Under the pieces are notes generated by a model. That model saw nothing but the letters and a program-made list of their open reading frames with translations. It had not been told where the DNA came from and did no database searches. The position numbers were made by a program, and so were the translations under genes. Below are positions 7,612-15,007 of a stretch of DNA of 21,197 nt, one piece after another. Position 1 is the stretch's first letter. Each line of letters starts with the position of its first letter. Source of the DNA: Rickettsiales bacterium (lineage in GTDB: Bacteria > Pseudomonadota > Alphaproteobacteria > Rickettsiales > UBA1997); assembly GCA_031269065.1 (NCBI GenBank), contig JAIRWJ010000075.1, forward strand, positions 1 to 21,197, in the 5' to 3' direction.

Positions 7612-8109
7612 GTGAATAAGGTGCTTTCGAAAAAGAGTGTGGCCAGACTAATGGCCTGTCAAGTGCTTTCTCTGTACTATGACCCGGCAAATATGGACAA
7701 GAATGTGGAATCGCTGCTAGATACAGTTAACGACCATTTCATAACTGTTAACTTCCTGGAGGAGAGCGGGAAAAACAAATATACAGGGGTACACAGGGGT
7801 GAATTCGTGCTAAATCTTATTCAGGGTGTTCTGGCCAATGTGAGTAAGTTGGATAGCAGGATCAGCGACTTTCTCCATGGTAACTATAATGTTAGCTCGC
7901 TGGACAGTGTATTACTACAGAGCCTGAGACTTGCCTATTTCGAAATGACCAGCTCTGATATCAGTAAAAAAGTTGTGGTTAGCGAATATGTTGATCTGGT
8001 GGCTGAATTTTGTGACAAAGCTTGTATAGCCTTTGCTAATGGAGTTCTGGATAGGATGGCCTCGACAATGGCAGAACGGGTTGATGGGGCTGAGGATAGC
8101 ACAGACTAG
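7612..8109 (+). CDS. nusB: Transcription antitermination factor NusB
   Basis: A 165-residue all-helical protein. NusB binds boxA RNA with NusE (ribosomal protein S10) in antitermination complexes on rRNA operons. The N-terminal KKSVARLMACQVLSLYY is the typical first helix (SxARxxAxQxLY). The C-terminal block KVVVSEYVDLVAEF followed by AFANGVLDRMA is the family signature (VPxxVxINEAVELAKxF...FVNGVLDxxA) in slightly varied form. The first codon is GTG at 7612, with AGGAGA only two bases away; GTG 7621 has the same site 10 bases upstream and may be the real start. The gene diverges from lpxA. Its TAG lies in a CTAG shared with the convergent pth stop. Confidence 0.9.
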   Translation: MNKVLSKKSVARLMACQVLSLYYDPANMDKNVESLLDTVNDHFITVNFLEESGKNKYTGVHRGEFVLNLIQGVLANVSKLDSRISDFLHGNYNVSSLDSVLLQSLRLAYFEMTSSDISKKVVVSEYVDLVAEFCDKACIAFANGVLDRMASTMAERVDGAEDSTD

Positions 8110-8690
8110 CTATGCAATTTGGCCAGAGCGATTTTGTTCAAAAAGTTTTCTCTTCCATCGAAGAGTTCTTCGATGTTATCACAGACTAGAGAATTTAGTT
8201 TGTTAACTCTTTCCAGTTCTTCGGGAGAAAATCTATGTATAACAAAATCATGTATTTCTTCCTGGCTGTCGGGCCTTCCGATGCCCAACCGGATTCTATT
8301 ATAGTTTTTCCCGATCATGCTGTCTATGCTTTTCAGACCATTATGACCACCATTGCCACCACCAGTTTTTAGTTTGACCCTACAGAATTTCAGGTCTATA
8401 TCATCATGGAACACAAATACATTTTCGTTCTGAATTTTGTAAAATGACTTCACCTGTGCAACGGCAATTCCAGAGTTGTTCATAAAGGTTGTTGGCTTAA
8501 CTATGACTAGGTTGTGGCCTTCCAGAATACCACTAAAAATATTGGCATTAAACTTTGACCTCTTTGAGCTCAGAGCATGCCTCTCTACTATAGAATCTAC
8601 ACACAGGAATCCGAAATTGTGCCTAGTGTTCTCAAAACCCTTGCCACAATTACCCAGCCCGACAAACATGTACATCTTAACTAAAATCAT
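8106..8690 (-). CDS. pth: Peptidyl-tRNA hydrolase
   Basis: A 194-residue protein, the usual Pth length. Pth releases tRNA from prematurely dropped-off peptidyl-tRNA. Key residues are present: Asn14 and His24 (GLGNCGKGFENTRHNFGF, catalytic His), Asn71 (TTFMNNSG), Asp96 (HDDIDL) and Asn117 (GGNGGHNGLKS). The usual NPG near the N-terminus is NCG here. The ATG at 8690 lacks an obvious ribosome binding site; Met6 or Met8 are alternative starts and would leave the conserved VGLGN block close to the N-terminus. The gene is the last of the minus-strand run yebC-def-like-def-pth, and its stop overlaps the end of nusB by 4 bp. Confidence 0.95.
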   Translation of the reverse strand: MILVKMYMFVGLGNCGKGFENTRHNFGFLCVDSIVERHALSSKRSKFNANIFSGILEGHNLVIVKPTTFMNNSGIAVAQVKSFYKIQNENVFVFHDDIDLKFCRVKLKTGGGNGGHNGLKSIDSMIGKNYNRIRLGIGRPDSQEEIHDFVIHRFSPEELERVNKLNSLVCDNIEELFDGRENFLNKIALAKLHS

Positions 8691-8752
8691 TTTTTATACC
8701 GAAGGCCTTTTGCCATACTTAGCCTTTTTGGGCATTTTTCAGAAACAGCTAT

Positions 8753-9295
8753 CTATCTGTTTTTCCTAGTTTTCTCTAATAGCCTCAGATTAGCTTCTGT
8801 TTTTTCCACAACAAACTTCCTTCTCAACTCGGAGAGATGATCTATGTAGAGAATTCCATCCAAGTGGTCTATCTCATGCTGAAGGCAGACCGCAAACAGC
8901 CCCGTAGCCTCAGAAATAACTTCATTCCCAATTTTGTCCAGATATCTCACCTTTACCTTGGTTGATCTCCTGACCTCGCTCTTTTCATTAACTGGTATAG
9001 ATAGACATCCTTCAGGTCCGAGTTTTGTTTCCTTAGATTTCTCCAGGATTTCCGGATTTATCAAGAAAATTGGATTTTTCTTCCCATTTTCCTGAAGATC
9101 TATAACAACTATTCTCTGAATCAATCCTATCTGGTTGGCCGCAAGACCTATACCCCCGGTCTCGTACATGATCCCTAGCATCACATCAAGATTCTCCAGT
9201 AACTTGTCATCTATTTTATCGACTGAGGTACACTTCATCCTCAGAATATCCCTATCGTGGACTATATTCCTTAGCCTAAGTACGCTGTCACTCAC
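8753..9295 (-). CDS. def: Peptide deformylase (intact copy)
   Basis: A 180-residue protein that removes the N-formyl group from nascent proteins at the ribosome exit. All three family motifs are intact: GIGLAANQ (48-55), EGCLS (95-99, metal ligand Cys97) and QHEIDH (139-144, ligands His140 and His144, catalytic Glu141). I chose the GTG at 9295 because GGAGG lies 9 bases upstream; a TTG at 9313 would sit on that ribosome binding site. The gene starts 60 bp after a paralogue on the same strand and is about two thirds identical to it over the shared region by eye, so the two arose by tandem duplication. This copy should supply the essential activity. Confidence 0.96.
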   Translation of the reverse strand: MSDSVLRLRNIVHDRDILRMKCTSVDKIDDKLLENLDVMLGIMYETGGIGLAANQIGLIQRIVVIDLQENGKKNPIFLINPEILEKSKETKLGPEGCLSIPVNEKSEVRRSTKVKVRYLDKIGNEVISEATGLFAVCLQHEIDHLDGILYIDHLSELRRKFVVEKTEANLRLLEKTRKNR

Positions 9296-9354
9296 AATAA
9301 CCCCCCTCCACAATTAATTCTGTTATCCAGCTGGTCTGTAGAAAAATCTACTGT

Positions 9355-10008
9355 CTACCTCCAATCTTTTCCCTTCTCCAACCGTTTTATATTTTCTTTA
9401 ACTCTCTCCACTACAAAATCCCTTCTCTCCTTTGGGAGATGATCTATATAGAGGATACCATCAAGAAGATCCACCTCGTGTTGTATACAGATTGCCAGCA
9501 GCCCAGTTGCCTCCAGAACAATCTCCTCTCCAGCCTTGTTCAGATATCTTACCTTTATCTTAGTGGATCTCCTAACTTCACTTTTTTCTTTTAGTGGTAG
9601 AGACAAACACCCCTCCGGTCCAAGTCTTGTTACTTCGGATTTCTCCAAAATTTCTGGATTTATCATAAATATAGGTTTTTTAACTCCGTTTTCCTGAAGA
9701 TCGACTACTACCAATCTCTGGACTAGCCCAGCCTGATTAGCTCCTAGGCCGATACCTCTATTTTTGTACATAATCTCTAGCATTCCATCCAGATTCTTCA
9801 AAACTCTGCTATCTATTCTGTCAACAGGGGTACACCTTGTCCTTAGGACATCCATGTCGTAAGCAATATTCCTCAGTCTGAGCTCACCTTCTGCACCAGG
9901 AGCGACCCATTTGCTTTTTAAATCTATAACACGTCTCCGGGTACCATAATGTATATAGGAGCAGACAGCACCCACCGCTATCACCCCAAAACAGATAATT
10001 GCCTTCAT
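9355..10008 (-). CDS. Membrane-anchored peptide-deformylase-like protein lacking one metal ligand
   Basis: A 217-residue paralogue of the def gene downstream. Residues 3-20 (AIICFGVIAVGAVCSYIH) form a hydrophobic N-terminal segment followed by RRR, which suggests a membrane anchor or uncleaved signal absent from the neighbouring copy. Motif 2 is intact (EGCLS, Cys134). Motif 1 is GIGLGANQ instead of GIGLAANQ, and motif 3 reads QHEVDL instead of QHExDH, so the second His ligand of HExxH is Leu181. Normal deformylase activity is therefore unlikely (inference from the family mechanism). The frame is otherwise open and well conserved, which argues against simple decay. The start is uncertain: ATG 10008 is used here; GTG 10017 has GAGGAG four bases upstream, and TTG 10029 is also in frame. 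Confidence 0.9.
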   Translation of the reverse strand: MKAIICFGVIAVGAVCSYIHYGTRRRVIDLKSKWVAPGAEGELRLRNIAYDMDVLRTRCTPVDRIDSRVLKNLDGMLEIMYKNRGIGLGANQAGLVQRLVVVDLQENGVKKPIFMINPEILEKSEVTRLGPEGCLSLPLKEKSEVRRSTKIKVRYLNKAGEEIVLEATGLLAICIQHEVDLLDGILYIDHLPKERRDFVVERVKENIKRLEKGKDWR

Positions 10009-10108
10009 TTTACCCACAGGACTCCTCAAAAATGTTTATAAATTCCTCTTCTTCTGGATCGACACTCCGGCCGCCATCCCATAACCACTACGGCACCGCA
10101 AACCCTTG

Positions 10109-10855
10109 CTACTCCTTCCCTAGAATGTTGTCGGATATCTCAAAATTACCAACAACCTCCTGCACATCATCATCATCCTCGAGTCTCTCGACTAGTTGGG
10201 AGATTCTAGAGGCATTCTCCAAATTGTCAATGACTATTGTGTTTTTCGGAATCCAGGTGATTTTTGCTGTGTCTGGTTCTCCTAGTTTAGATATAATTCT
10301 ATCTCTCACAGACACAAAATCACGAGCGTCTATAAAAACACTATGCCATTCGCTGGAACTCTCAACATCACTTGCGCCAGCTTCTATAGCCAGTTCCAGC
10401 ATCTCCCCCTCGGATATTCTTTTCCCATCGTAGCCCATGATGCCTAATCTGTCGAACATATAAGACACACTCCCAGTTTCTCCCAGAGAACCACCATGCT
10501 TAGTAAAGTATGACCTGATATTTGAAACTGTTCTATTCTTGTTCTCCGTTAGAACTTCGACTATTAGAGCCACTGAGCCAGGAGCATAACCTTCGTAGCG
10601 AATTTCCTCGTAGTTCTCGCCCCCAACTGGGCTGGAGGCTCTTTTGATCGCCGCCTCTATCTTGTCCTTTGGCATATTCTCGGATTTCGCCAATATTATA
10701 GCGTTTCTAAGTCTTGGATTAAAATCTGGATTAGCATCACCCGTTTTGACAGCAACATGTATCTCTCTTTGTATTTTCGTGAAAACCCTGGATCTTTTGG
10801 CATCCGTTAGGCCTTTCTGATGTTTAGTGGTTGCCCACTTCGAATGTCCTGACAC
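10109..10855 (-). CDS. yebC: YebC/PmpR (TACO1) family protein
   Basis: A 248-residue protein with the unmistakable N-terminus MSGHSKWATTKHQKGLTDAKR, then NPRLRNAIILAKSENMPKDKIEAAI and RYEGYAPGSVALIVEVLTENKNRT. Family members were long annotated as transcription regulators; bacterial YebC and mitochondrial TACO1 are now linked to ribosomes and translation of difficult motifs such as polyproline. The GTG start at 10855 has GGAG six bases upstream. It heads a run on the minus strand with the two def copies and pth, all concerned with nascent chains or peptidyl-tRNA, which fits the translation role better than DNA binding. The 100-bp gap before the def-like gene shows no terminator. Confidence 0.97.
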   Translation of the reverse strand: MSGHSKWATTKHQKGLTDAKRSRVFTKIQREIHVAVKTGDANPDFNPRLRNAIILAKSENMPKDKIEAAIKRASSPVGGENYEEIRYEGYAPGSVALIVEVLTENKNRTVSNIRSYFTKHGGSLGETGSVSYMFDRLGIMGYDGKRISEGEMLELAIEAGASDVESSSEWHSVFIDARDFVSVRDRIISKLGEPDTAKITWIPKNTIVIDNLENASRISQLVERLEDDDDVQEVVGNFEISDNILGKE

Positions 10856-10901
10856 TTTCTTCTCCGGTCCCCACCTGTAATCGAATGGAATCTGCCGTCG
10901 A

Positions 10902-10929
10902 TAGTTATCCTTTTAAACAAAAAAATCAA
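10902..10929 (-). promoter_or_regulatory. Possible yebC operon promoter
   Basis: On the minus strand TTGATT (10929-10924), a 16-bp spacer and TAACTA (10907-10902) lie about 50 bp before the yebC GTG. The -35 is good and the -10 is moderate. The surrounding A/T richness raises the chance of a random match. Confidence 0.4.
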
Positions 10930-11001
10930 GACTGAGAAGGAAGTAAAGGTACCAAGTATCATATCCCGGCAAAGGAAATTATTGATTATTAGAAAAAACA
11001 C

Positions 11002-11817
11002 ATGATAGTCAAAAGAAATGAAGCACTCTATATGTTGTCGTTTATACAGAAAATAGGGCACATAGTTATTGAATGCACAGAGAGTTTGGTAATCAGAGTT
11101 GGAAAATTTTCAATTTTTATGTTAAAATCCACCAGAAGTGTCTTTAGCAGAAGGTGGTACTTTGGTAATCTGCTTGACCAGTTTCTGGAGATAGGATTTT
11201 TTTCAATTCCGGTGGTTGCTATGACCGCCATATTCACTGGGGGGGTTATGGCTCTGCAATCCTACATTGGTAGTGGTGAGCTGAGTGCGGAAACGACGGT
11301 ACCGGCTCTGGTTGTTCTGGCCATTACCCGGGAATTGTCTCCAATATTGGTGGGCCTTATGGTGGCCGGAAGAGTTAGTTCCTCTATAGCGGCACGGCTA
11401 GGTACTATGCGGGTCACTGACCAGATAGATGCACTATATACTCTTTCGACCTGTCCCTACAAATATCTGATTCTCCCCAGAATAATAGCTTCGACGGTCT
11501 CGATGCCATTTTTAGTCCTCATCGCCGATGTGATAGGTATTCTCGGTGGTACCCTGACTAGCGTTCTCAGCTTGAAATTCGATCTGACTAGCTATCTGAA
11601 CAATACCATAAACTTTCTAAGATTTGACGATGTTTTTTCAGGGCTTGTGAAAGCTGTAGTTTTTGGCTTTATGGTGGCAATTTTTGGCTGCTACAATGGT
11701 TATAACTCCCGAGGCGGAGCCGAGGGAGTGGGCAAAGCCACAATAGACGCAGTTATTGGGGCTTCAGCGTCCATACTGGTGTCGAACTATATAATGACGG
11801 ATCTATTTTTTGTCTGA
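11002..11817 (+). CDS. mlaE: MlaE-family ABC transporter permease (phospholipid transport)
   Basis: A 271-residue polytopic inner-membrane protein of the MlaE/YrbE permease family, the membrane subunit of the MlaFEDB complex that moves phospholipids between inner membrane and periplasmic carriers. Diagnostic blocks are FTGGVMALQSY, the strongly conserved VLAITRELSPILVGLMVAGR and ARLGTMRVTDQIDALYTLS, and a C-terminal region that is mostly hydrophobic. Hydrophobic segments fall near 65-85, 108-130, 155-190 and 205-225. ATG 11002 is used; ATG 11032 is an alternative, and neither has a clear ribosome binding site. The ATPase (mlaF) and MCE protein (mlaD), usually adjacent, are absent from this window. 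The 3' end overlaps the convergent holC by 15 bp. MlaA and MlaC are encoded about 1.2 kb away on the other strand. Confidence 0.94.
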   Translation: MIVKRNEALYMLSFIQKIGHIVIECTESLVIRVGKFSIFMLKSTRSVFSRRWYFGNLLDQFLEIGFFSIPVVAMTAIFTGGVMALQSYIGSGELSAETTVPALVVLAITRELSPILVGLMVAGRVSSSIAARLGTMRVTDQIDALYTLSTCPYKYLILPRIIASTVSMPFLVLIADVIGILGGTLTSVLSLKFDLTSYLNNTINFLRFDDVFSGLVKAVVFGFMVAIFGCYNGYNSRGGAEGVGKATIDAVIGASASILVSNYIMTDLFFV

Positions 11818-12294
11818 TTCGACCAGTTCTAAATATTCAACCCGCTTCCAACAGGCTTTTTCATCTCTCATACGCACAACGGTGCTGTAGCCCAGTTCGT
11901 TGTATTTCTGTTGGCTTTTTTTAGCTCGCTCTACACTTTCTCTGCTGAGGCTGGCACAGAGATAGAAACCCTTTTCAAAACTATCCATAAAATCACCTCT
12001 ATCCACAAAATTACTCATTATTAGGTAGTCGGCTCCATTAGAGTTAATAAATTTGCTACTCAAAAGTATTTTCTCATGTTTGGCCTGGCCATTTTTTTCA
12101 TCGTAGATGGAATGACAAAGGAAGTCTGCCTGTCCACACATCTTCCAGAGTATTTTGTCCAGATTTTTGAGCTTTTCTATGGAACTCGAGTACAGCAACA
12201 CTTTTTTCCCATTCCTGTAAACTAGCTGGCTAAGAAAGCTGTGAAGAAAAACGTTCACATCCTCATCTATATAGTAAAACCCGATTTCTTTCAT
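11803..12294 (-). CDS. holC: DNA polymerase III chi subunit
   Basis: A 163-residue protein with the HolC layout: IGFYYIDEDVNVFLHSFLSQLVYRNGKKVLLYSSS, then LDKILWKMCGQADFLCHSIYDE, then NGADYLIMSNFV. In other bacteria these positions carry FYxL, LLxKAxxxGxRxLV, LDxxLWTFxxxSFLPH and NxxxxLINL. Chi links the clamp loader to single-strand-binding protein. I chose the ATG at 12294, two bases after the dnaQ stop. It is somewhat longer than the usual length of about 147, with the extra part at the C-terminus (VERAKKSQQKYNELGYSTVVRM). The assignment rests on motif order and on the adjacency to dnaQ; the family diverges fast, so it is less secure than its neighbours. Its end overlaps mlaE on the opposite strand. 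Confidence 0.82.
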   Translation of the reverse strand: MKEIGFYYIDEDVNVFLHSFLSQLVYRNGKKVLLYSSSIEKLKNLDKILWKMCGQADFLCHSIYDEKNGQAKHEKILLSSKFINSNGADYLIMSNFVDRGDFMDSFEKGFYLCASLSRESVERAKKSQQKYNELGYSTVVRMRDEKACWKRVEYLELVESDKK

Positions 12295-12296
12295 AG

Positions 12297-12995
12297 TTAT
12301 CGACTTGTTTTTCTGACATAGGTTTCTATGAACCAATCATGTCTTTTTTGATCCTCTGGACTTACTCTGAAATTTCTACTGGGTCGAATCTCTCTTTTTT
12401 TAATTCTATCTAGCAATCCATTAATTTCTAAAGTTCCATAGCCCATGACTGTTTCTCTATCTTCTAGAAAGCTTTCCTGGGCGCCACCTTTTAATTTTGC
12501 ATAAACATCAGCCAGCAACTCTGCGTCAAGTAAAGCTCCGTGGAATGTTCTCTTGGAATTATCTACACCATAACGCTTGCAAAGGTTATCCAGACTGTTC
12601 TTCTGACCCGGAAATTTAAGCTTAGCAAGCATCAGGGAGTCAATTACCTCATTTTGGATCCTTCCATAACCTAGGCGCCCAAGTTCAAAGTTTAGAAATT
12701 TCATATCGAAACTTGAATTATGGGCAATAATGACAGAGTCTTGAAGAAATTCTAACAGGTCATCAACTACCTCAAAGAACTTTGGTTTATTCAGAAGCTG
12801 TTCGGTGGTTATTCCATGCACGTTGACGGCCTCCTCCGGCACGTCTCTCTCCGGATTTATAAGCCTATGAAAACATTCTCCAGTTTTTTTGCCACCTTTG
12901 AGCTCCAGACAGCCTATCTCTATCAGTCTATCACCTTCAAAAGGGTTAAGCCCTGTGGTTTCGGTATCTATGCATACCTCTCTAATCGCGGTCAT
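12297..12995 (-). CDS. dnaQ: DNA polymerase III epsilon subunit (3'-5' proofreading exonuclease)
   Basis: A 232-residue protein. Epsilon proofreads for the replicative polymerase. It has the DEDDh exonuclease motifs: Exo I CIDTETTGL (Asp10, Glu12), Exo II IIAHNSSFDMKFL (Asp97) and Exo III FHGALLDAELLADVY (His152, Asp157). The C-terminal tail beyond 180 (RIKKREIRPSRNF, then PEDQKRHDWFIETYV) is where epsilon contacts the alpha subunit in E. coli. The ATG at 12995 overlaps the mlaC stop by 14 bp, and holC starts 2 bp after its own stop. The gene therefore sits inside a run that begins with envelope genes, suggesting co-transcription of unrelated functions by compaction. Confidence 0.97.
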   Translation of the reverse strand: MTAIREVCIDTETTGLNPFEGDRLIEIGCLELKGGKKTGECFHRLINPERDVPEEAVNVHGITTEQLLNKPKFFEVVDDLLEFLQDSVIIAHNSSFDMKFLNFELGRLGYGRIQNEVIDSLMLAKLKFPGQKNSLDNLCKRYGVDNSKRTFHGALLDAELLADVYAKLKGGAQESFLEDRETVMGYGTLEINGLLDRIKKREIRPSRNFRVSPEDQKRHDWFIETYVRKTSR

Positions 12996-13569
12996 TTCTA
13001 GCTCTTAGCTCCTCTAAAAAATCATTAAAGCCTTTTGACATTATCATAGAATTCAGATCCGCCCTTTTGGCTGCTATGAAGCTTATACCCTCCACAACTA
13101 TATCTGTTATATGGTATTTTCCATTTTTTTCAACAATTCTGAAGACATTCCTCACTTTCTTCCCGTCTAAGAGCACAAACGTCGAAATCATAAAAACATG
13201 TTCTTTCTGTTTTTCTGTGGAGATAAGTTCATAGTTATCGCTTTTATAGATACTTAGAGCGGCTCTGTAGCTGCTAGCTAAATACTTCGAATAGAGGTCT
13301 ATGAATTGCTTTCTCTGGTCCTTGGTAATGTTTTTTTGGTGTCTTCCGAGAATAAAATTCGCTATCCAGTCAAGATCTATATTCCTATTCACAACCGCCA
13401 CAAATTTGGACTCCTTCTCCTTCAGGTTCCTAATTTCACCAACTTTTGTCAATTTTGTAAAAAAAATTCTCAGGAAATCCTCCGGACCTCCTCCCTGATC
13501 TCCAGCCTTTACGTCCATGACCATCACCGCAGCCAGAACAATCAAAATAAATTTATTTTTCCATATCAT
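12982..13569 (-). CDS. mlaC: MlaC-type periplasmic phospholipid-binding protein
   Basis: A 195-residue protein of the MlaC/Ttg2D family, a soluble carrier that shuttles phospholipids between MlaA at the outer membrane and the MlaFEDB complex. Residues 1-22 are a signal peptide (KNKFILIVLAAVMVMDVKA, cleavage likely after Ala). The body shows the family pattern: FxxxxNRNIDLDWIANFILGRH, then QRKQFIDLYSKYLASSYRAAL and GKYHITDIVVEGISFIAAKRADLNSMI (family WKxxDVxVEGVSLxxxYRxxFxxxl). The start overlaps the mlaA stop by 4 bases (ATGA), a classical coupling signal, and its end overlaps dnaQ by 14 bp. Confidence 0.94.
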   Translation of the reverse strand: MIWKNKFILIVLAAVMVMDVKAGDQGGGPEDFLRIFFTKLTKVGEIRNLKEKESKFVAVVNRNIDLDWIANFILGRHQKNITKDQRKQFIDLYSKYLASSYRAALSIYKSDNYELISTEKQKEHVFMISTFVLLDGKKVRNVFRIVEKNGKYHITDIVVEGISFIAAKRADLNSMIMSKGFNDFLEELRARNDRD

Positions 13570-14408
13570 TTCCTTGAACCTTTCAACCCGTTAATTGAAT
13601 AGTGAAGGCTACTCCCATAACTATACCTGGCAAACACGTATGGATCCAGGGACTTCTGTATGAAGACAGTGTCTAGTGTAATGGCACTGTCCATCATGTC
13701 AATATACTGGGCAAAATATTTTGGTACTGCCAGATAGTTCGGGGTCAAACTTCCTCCGGACTCTCCTAAGGCAAAGCTATTGTAGGCCAATGGGTCCACG
13801 TAGAATGATGTGGCCAGACCGATTCCATCTCTGAGTGTAGACGGTCCAAAGAATGGCAGCACCAGGTAAAAACCCTCATCGAATCCGTAGAGGGCCAGAG
13901 TTTGACCAATGGTTCTGTTATTTCTATGAAGGTCAAATAGACTTTCGGCAGGGTCAAAGAGACCAAAACAGCCGACGGTCATGTTAGTCAGGAATACGGC
14001 CAGAGTATTGCCTGCATTTTTTATGTCGAGCTGGAGCACAGAACTTAGCAGTATTATGGGATCATTGAGCCTATTGCCAAGATTTGATACAATGTTCCTG
14101 AAAAATCTGTTAGTTATAGATTTGTAGAAGTCTACCAGTGGACCTGTGACATTTTTCACTAGAAAGCTGTTGAACGCAAATATCATTCTATTGATCTTCT
14201 CAAGAGGGTCCTTCAGAGTCGCCTCTTCCTTACCCATATCTTCTTCCTCGGTTTCCTGAAATTCATCCTCGGAGTCCTGGGGAATTTTTTTCGCGCTTCC
14301 ATACTCAACCACGGAAGCATTCTTCCACTTCACAGCTCCACAGCCTGACAGACACTGAGAAAGAGACAGAATTACTGCCAAACTAGAGCAGGATCTCTTT
14401 AATTTCAT
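13566..14408 (-). CDS. mlaA: MlaA/VacJ outer-membrane lipoprotein
   Basis: A 280-residue lipoprotein. MlaA sits in the outer membrane with porins and removes surface-exposed phospholipids, handing them to MlaC. From ATG 14408 the first 22 residues form a signal peptide ending in the lipobox LSGC with Cys23 as the lipidated residue. An acidic linker (EDEFQETEEEDMGKEE) precedes the domain. Family blocks are DPLEKINRMIFAFN, NRLNDP, ESLFDLHRNNRTIGQTLALYG, LVLPFFGPSTLRDGIG and DPLAY, as in VacJ proteins. A TTG at 14420 is in frame but less likely because the ATG gives a normal signal peptide. The 5' end overlaps the TPR-like gene by 26 bp and the stop overlaps mlaC by 4 bp. Confidence 0.95.
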   Translation of the reverse strand: MKLKRSCSSLAVILSLSQCLSGCGAVKWKNASVVEYGSAKKIPQDSEDEFQETEEEDMGKEEATLKDPLEKINRMIFAFNSFLVKNVTGPLVDFYKSITNRFFRNIVSNLGNRLNDPIILLSSVLQLDIKNAGNTLAVFLTNMTVGCFGLFDPAESLFDLHRNNRTIGQTLALYGFDEGFYLVLPFFGPSTLRDGIGLATSFYVDPLAYNSFALGESGGSLTPNYLAVPKYFAQYIDMMDSAITLDTVFIQKSLDPYVFARYSYGSSLHYSINGLKGSRK

Positions 14409-14796
14409 TCTCAATCGCAAACAAGCTTGTATTTTCCAAATATTTTTTTACCACCAGTTCGGACATGCCAGATTCGATTATTCTAATTAGCCTCTGGGCC
14501 TGCTCTTGATAATGACCATCTACATAATTCAAATATTTTAAGGCTTCCTCGGTTTCTTCACCGCAGACACAGGTCAATCCTAGCAAGTACCTAGCCTGTT
14601 CGTTTTTTGGCCATATTTTGAGGATTATTTTAAGCCTTGTGTGGCATTCGTCGAGCATGCCGATGTCAAAATAGTCGATGGCCTGGCTCATGTTATAGCT
14701 GCGCATATTGAGCCATCTTAGTCTAATACTACTTAGTATGTTTTTGGCGCTAGCTACCAAATTAGCTAGATATTCTCTTAACTTTTGAAACCACAT
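14383..14796 (-). CDS. Small TPR-like helical protein
   Basis: A 137-residue protein with no name I can support. Residues 1-33 form an amphipathic basic helix (WFQKLREYLANLVASAKNIL). Residues 40-100 read like tandem helix-turn-helix tetratricopeptide units: AIDYFDIGMLDECHTRLKIILKIWPKNEQARYLLGL and then EEALKYLNYV show the spacing of small, aromatic and Pro residues typical of TPR pairs. It could act as a protein-interaction module. ATG 14796 is chosen because AGG lies 7 bases upstream; a TTG at 14802 is the longer alternative. It opens the operon with mlaA, mlaC, dnaQ and holC, and a promoter ends about 27 bp before the ATG. Confidence 0.72.
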   Translation of the reverse strand: MWFQKLREYLANLVASAKNILSSIRLRWLNMRSYNMSQAIDYFDIGMLDECHTRLKIILKIWPKNEQARYLLGLTCVCGEETEEALKYLNYVDGHYQEQAQRLIRIIESGMSELVVKKYLENTSLFAIENEIKEILL

Positions 14797-14823
14797 CCGC
14801 AAACCTAGGCATTCTCATGAAAG

Positions 14824-14853
14824 AATTATGGGTATTTCAAATATATTTTCAAC
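14824..14853 (-). promoter_or_regulatory. Promoter of the TPR-mlaA-mlaC-dnaQ-holC operon
   Basis: On the minus strand TTGAAA (14853-14848) is followed after 17-18 bp by ATAATT/TAATTC (14830-14824). Transcription would begin near 14816, giving a leader of about 20 nt to the ATG at 14796. It is back to back with the rubrerythrin promoter about 100 bp away. Confidence 0.5.
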
Positions 14854-14956
14854 TACCAAATAGGCATGTTTCCATAATACTGGGAATACATAAAAAATTG
14901 ACTCCAGCGCTGCCAGTAAATTCGCTAGGATTTCTATGAGATAACCCTCGGTATGT

Positions 14957-14984
14957 TTGACATTGGTATGGTTTGATTTAGAAT
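14957..14984 (+). promoter_or_regulatory. Rubrerythrin promoter
   Basis: TTGACA (14957-14962, perfect -35), a 16-bp spacer and TAGAAT (14979-14984) give a likely start near 14991. The same bases could be read as the first codons of a longer rubrerythrin frame (TTG at 14957), but a promoter here places the true start downstream, at the ATG at 15008. Confidence 0.65.
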
Positions 14985-15007
14985 CTGCGTATTTCAATAT
15001 TTGTTTT

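Noticed and set aside
14957..15007. Longer rubrerythrin start at TTG 14957
   Set aside because: These bases form a -35/-10 promoter pair, and the extra 17 residues have no counterpart in the family.
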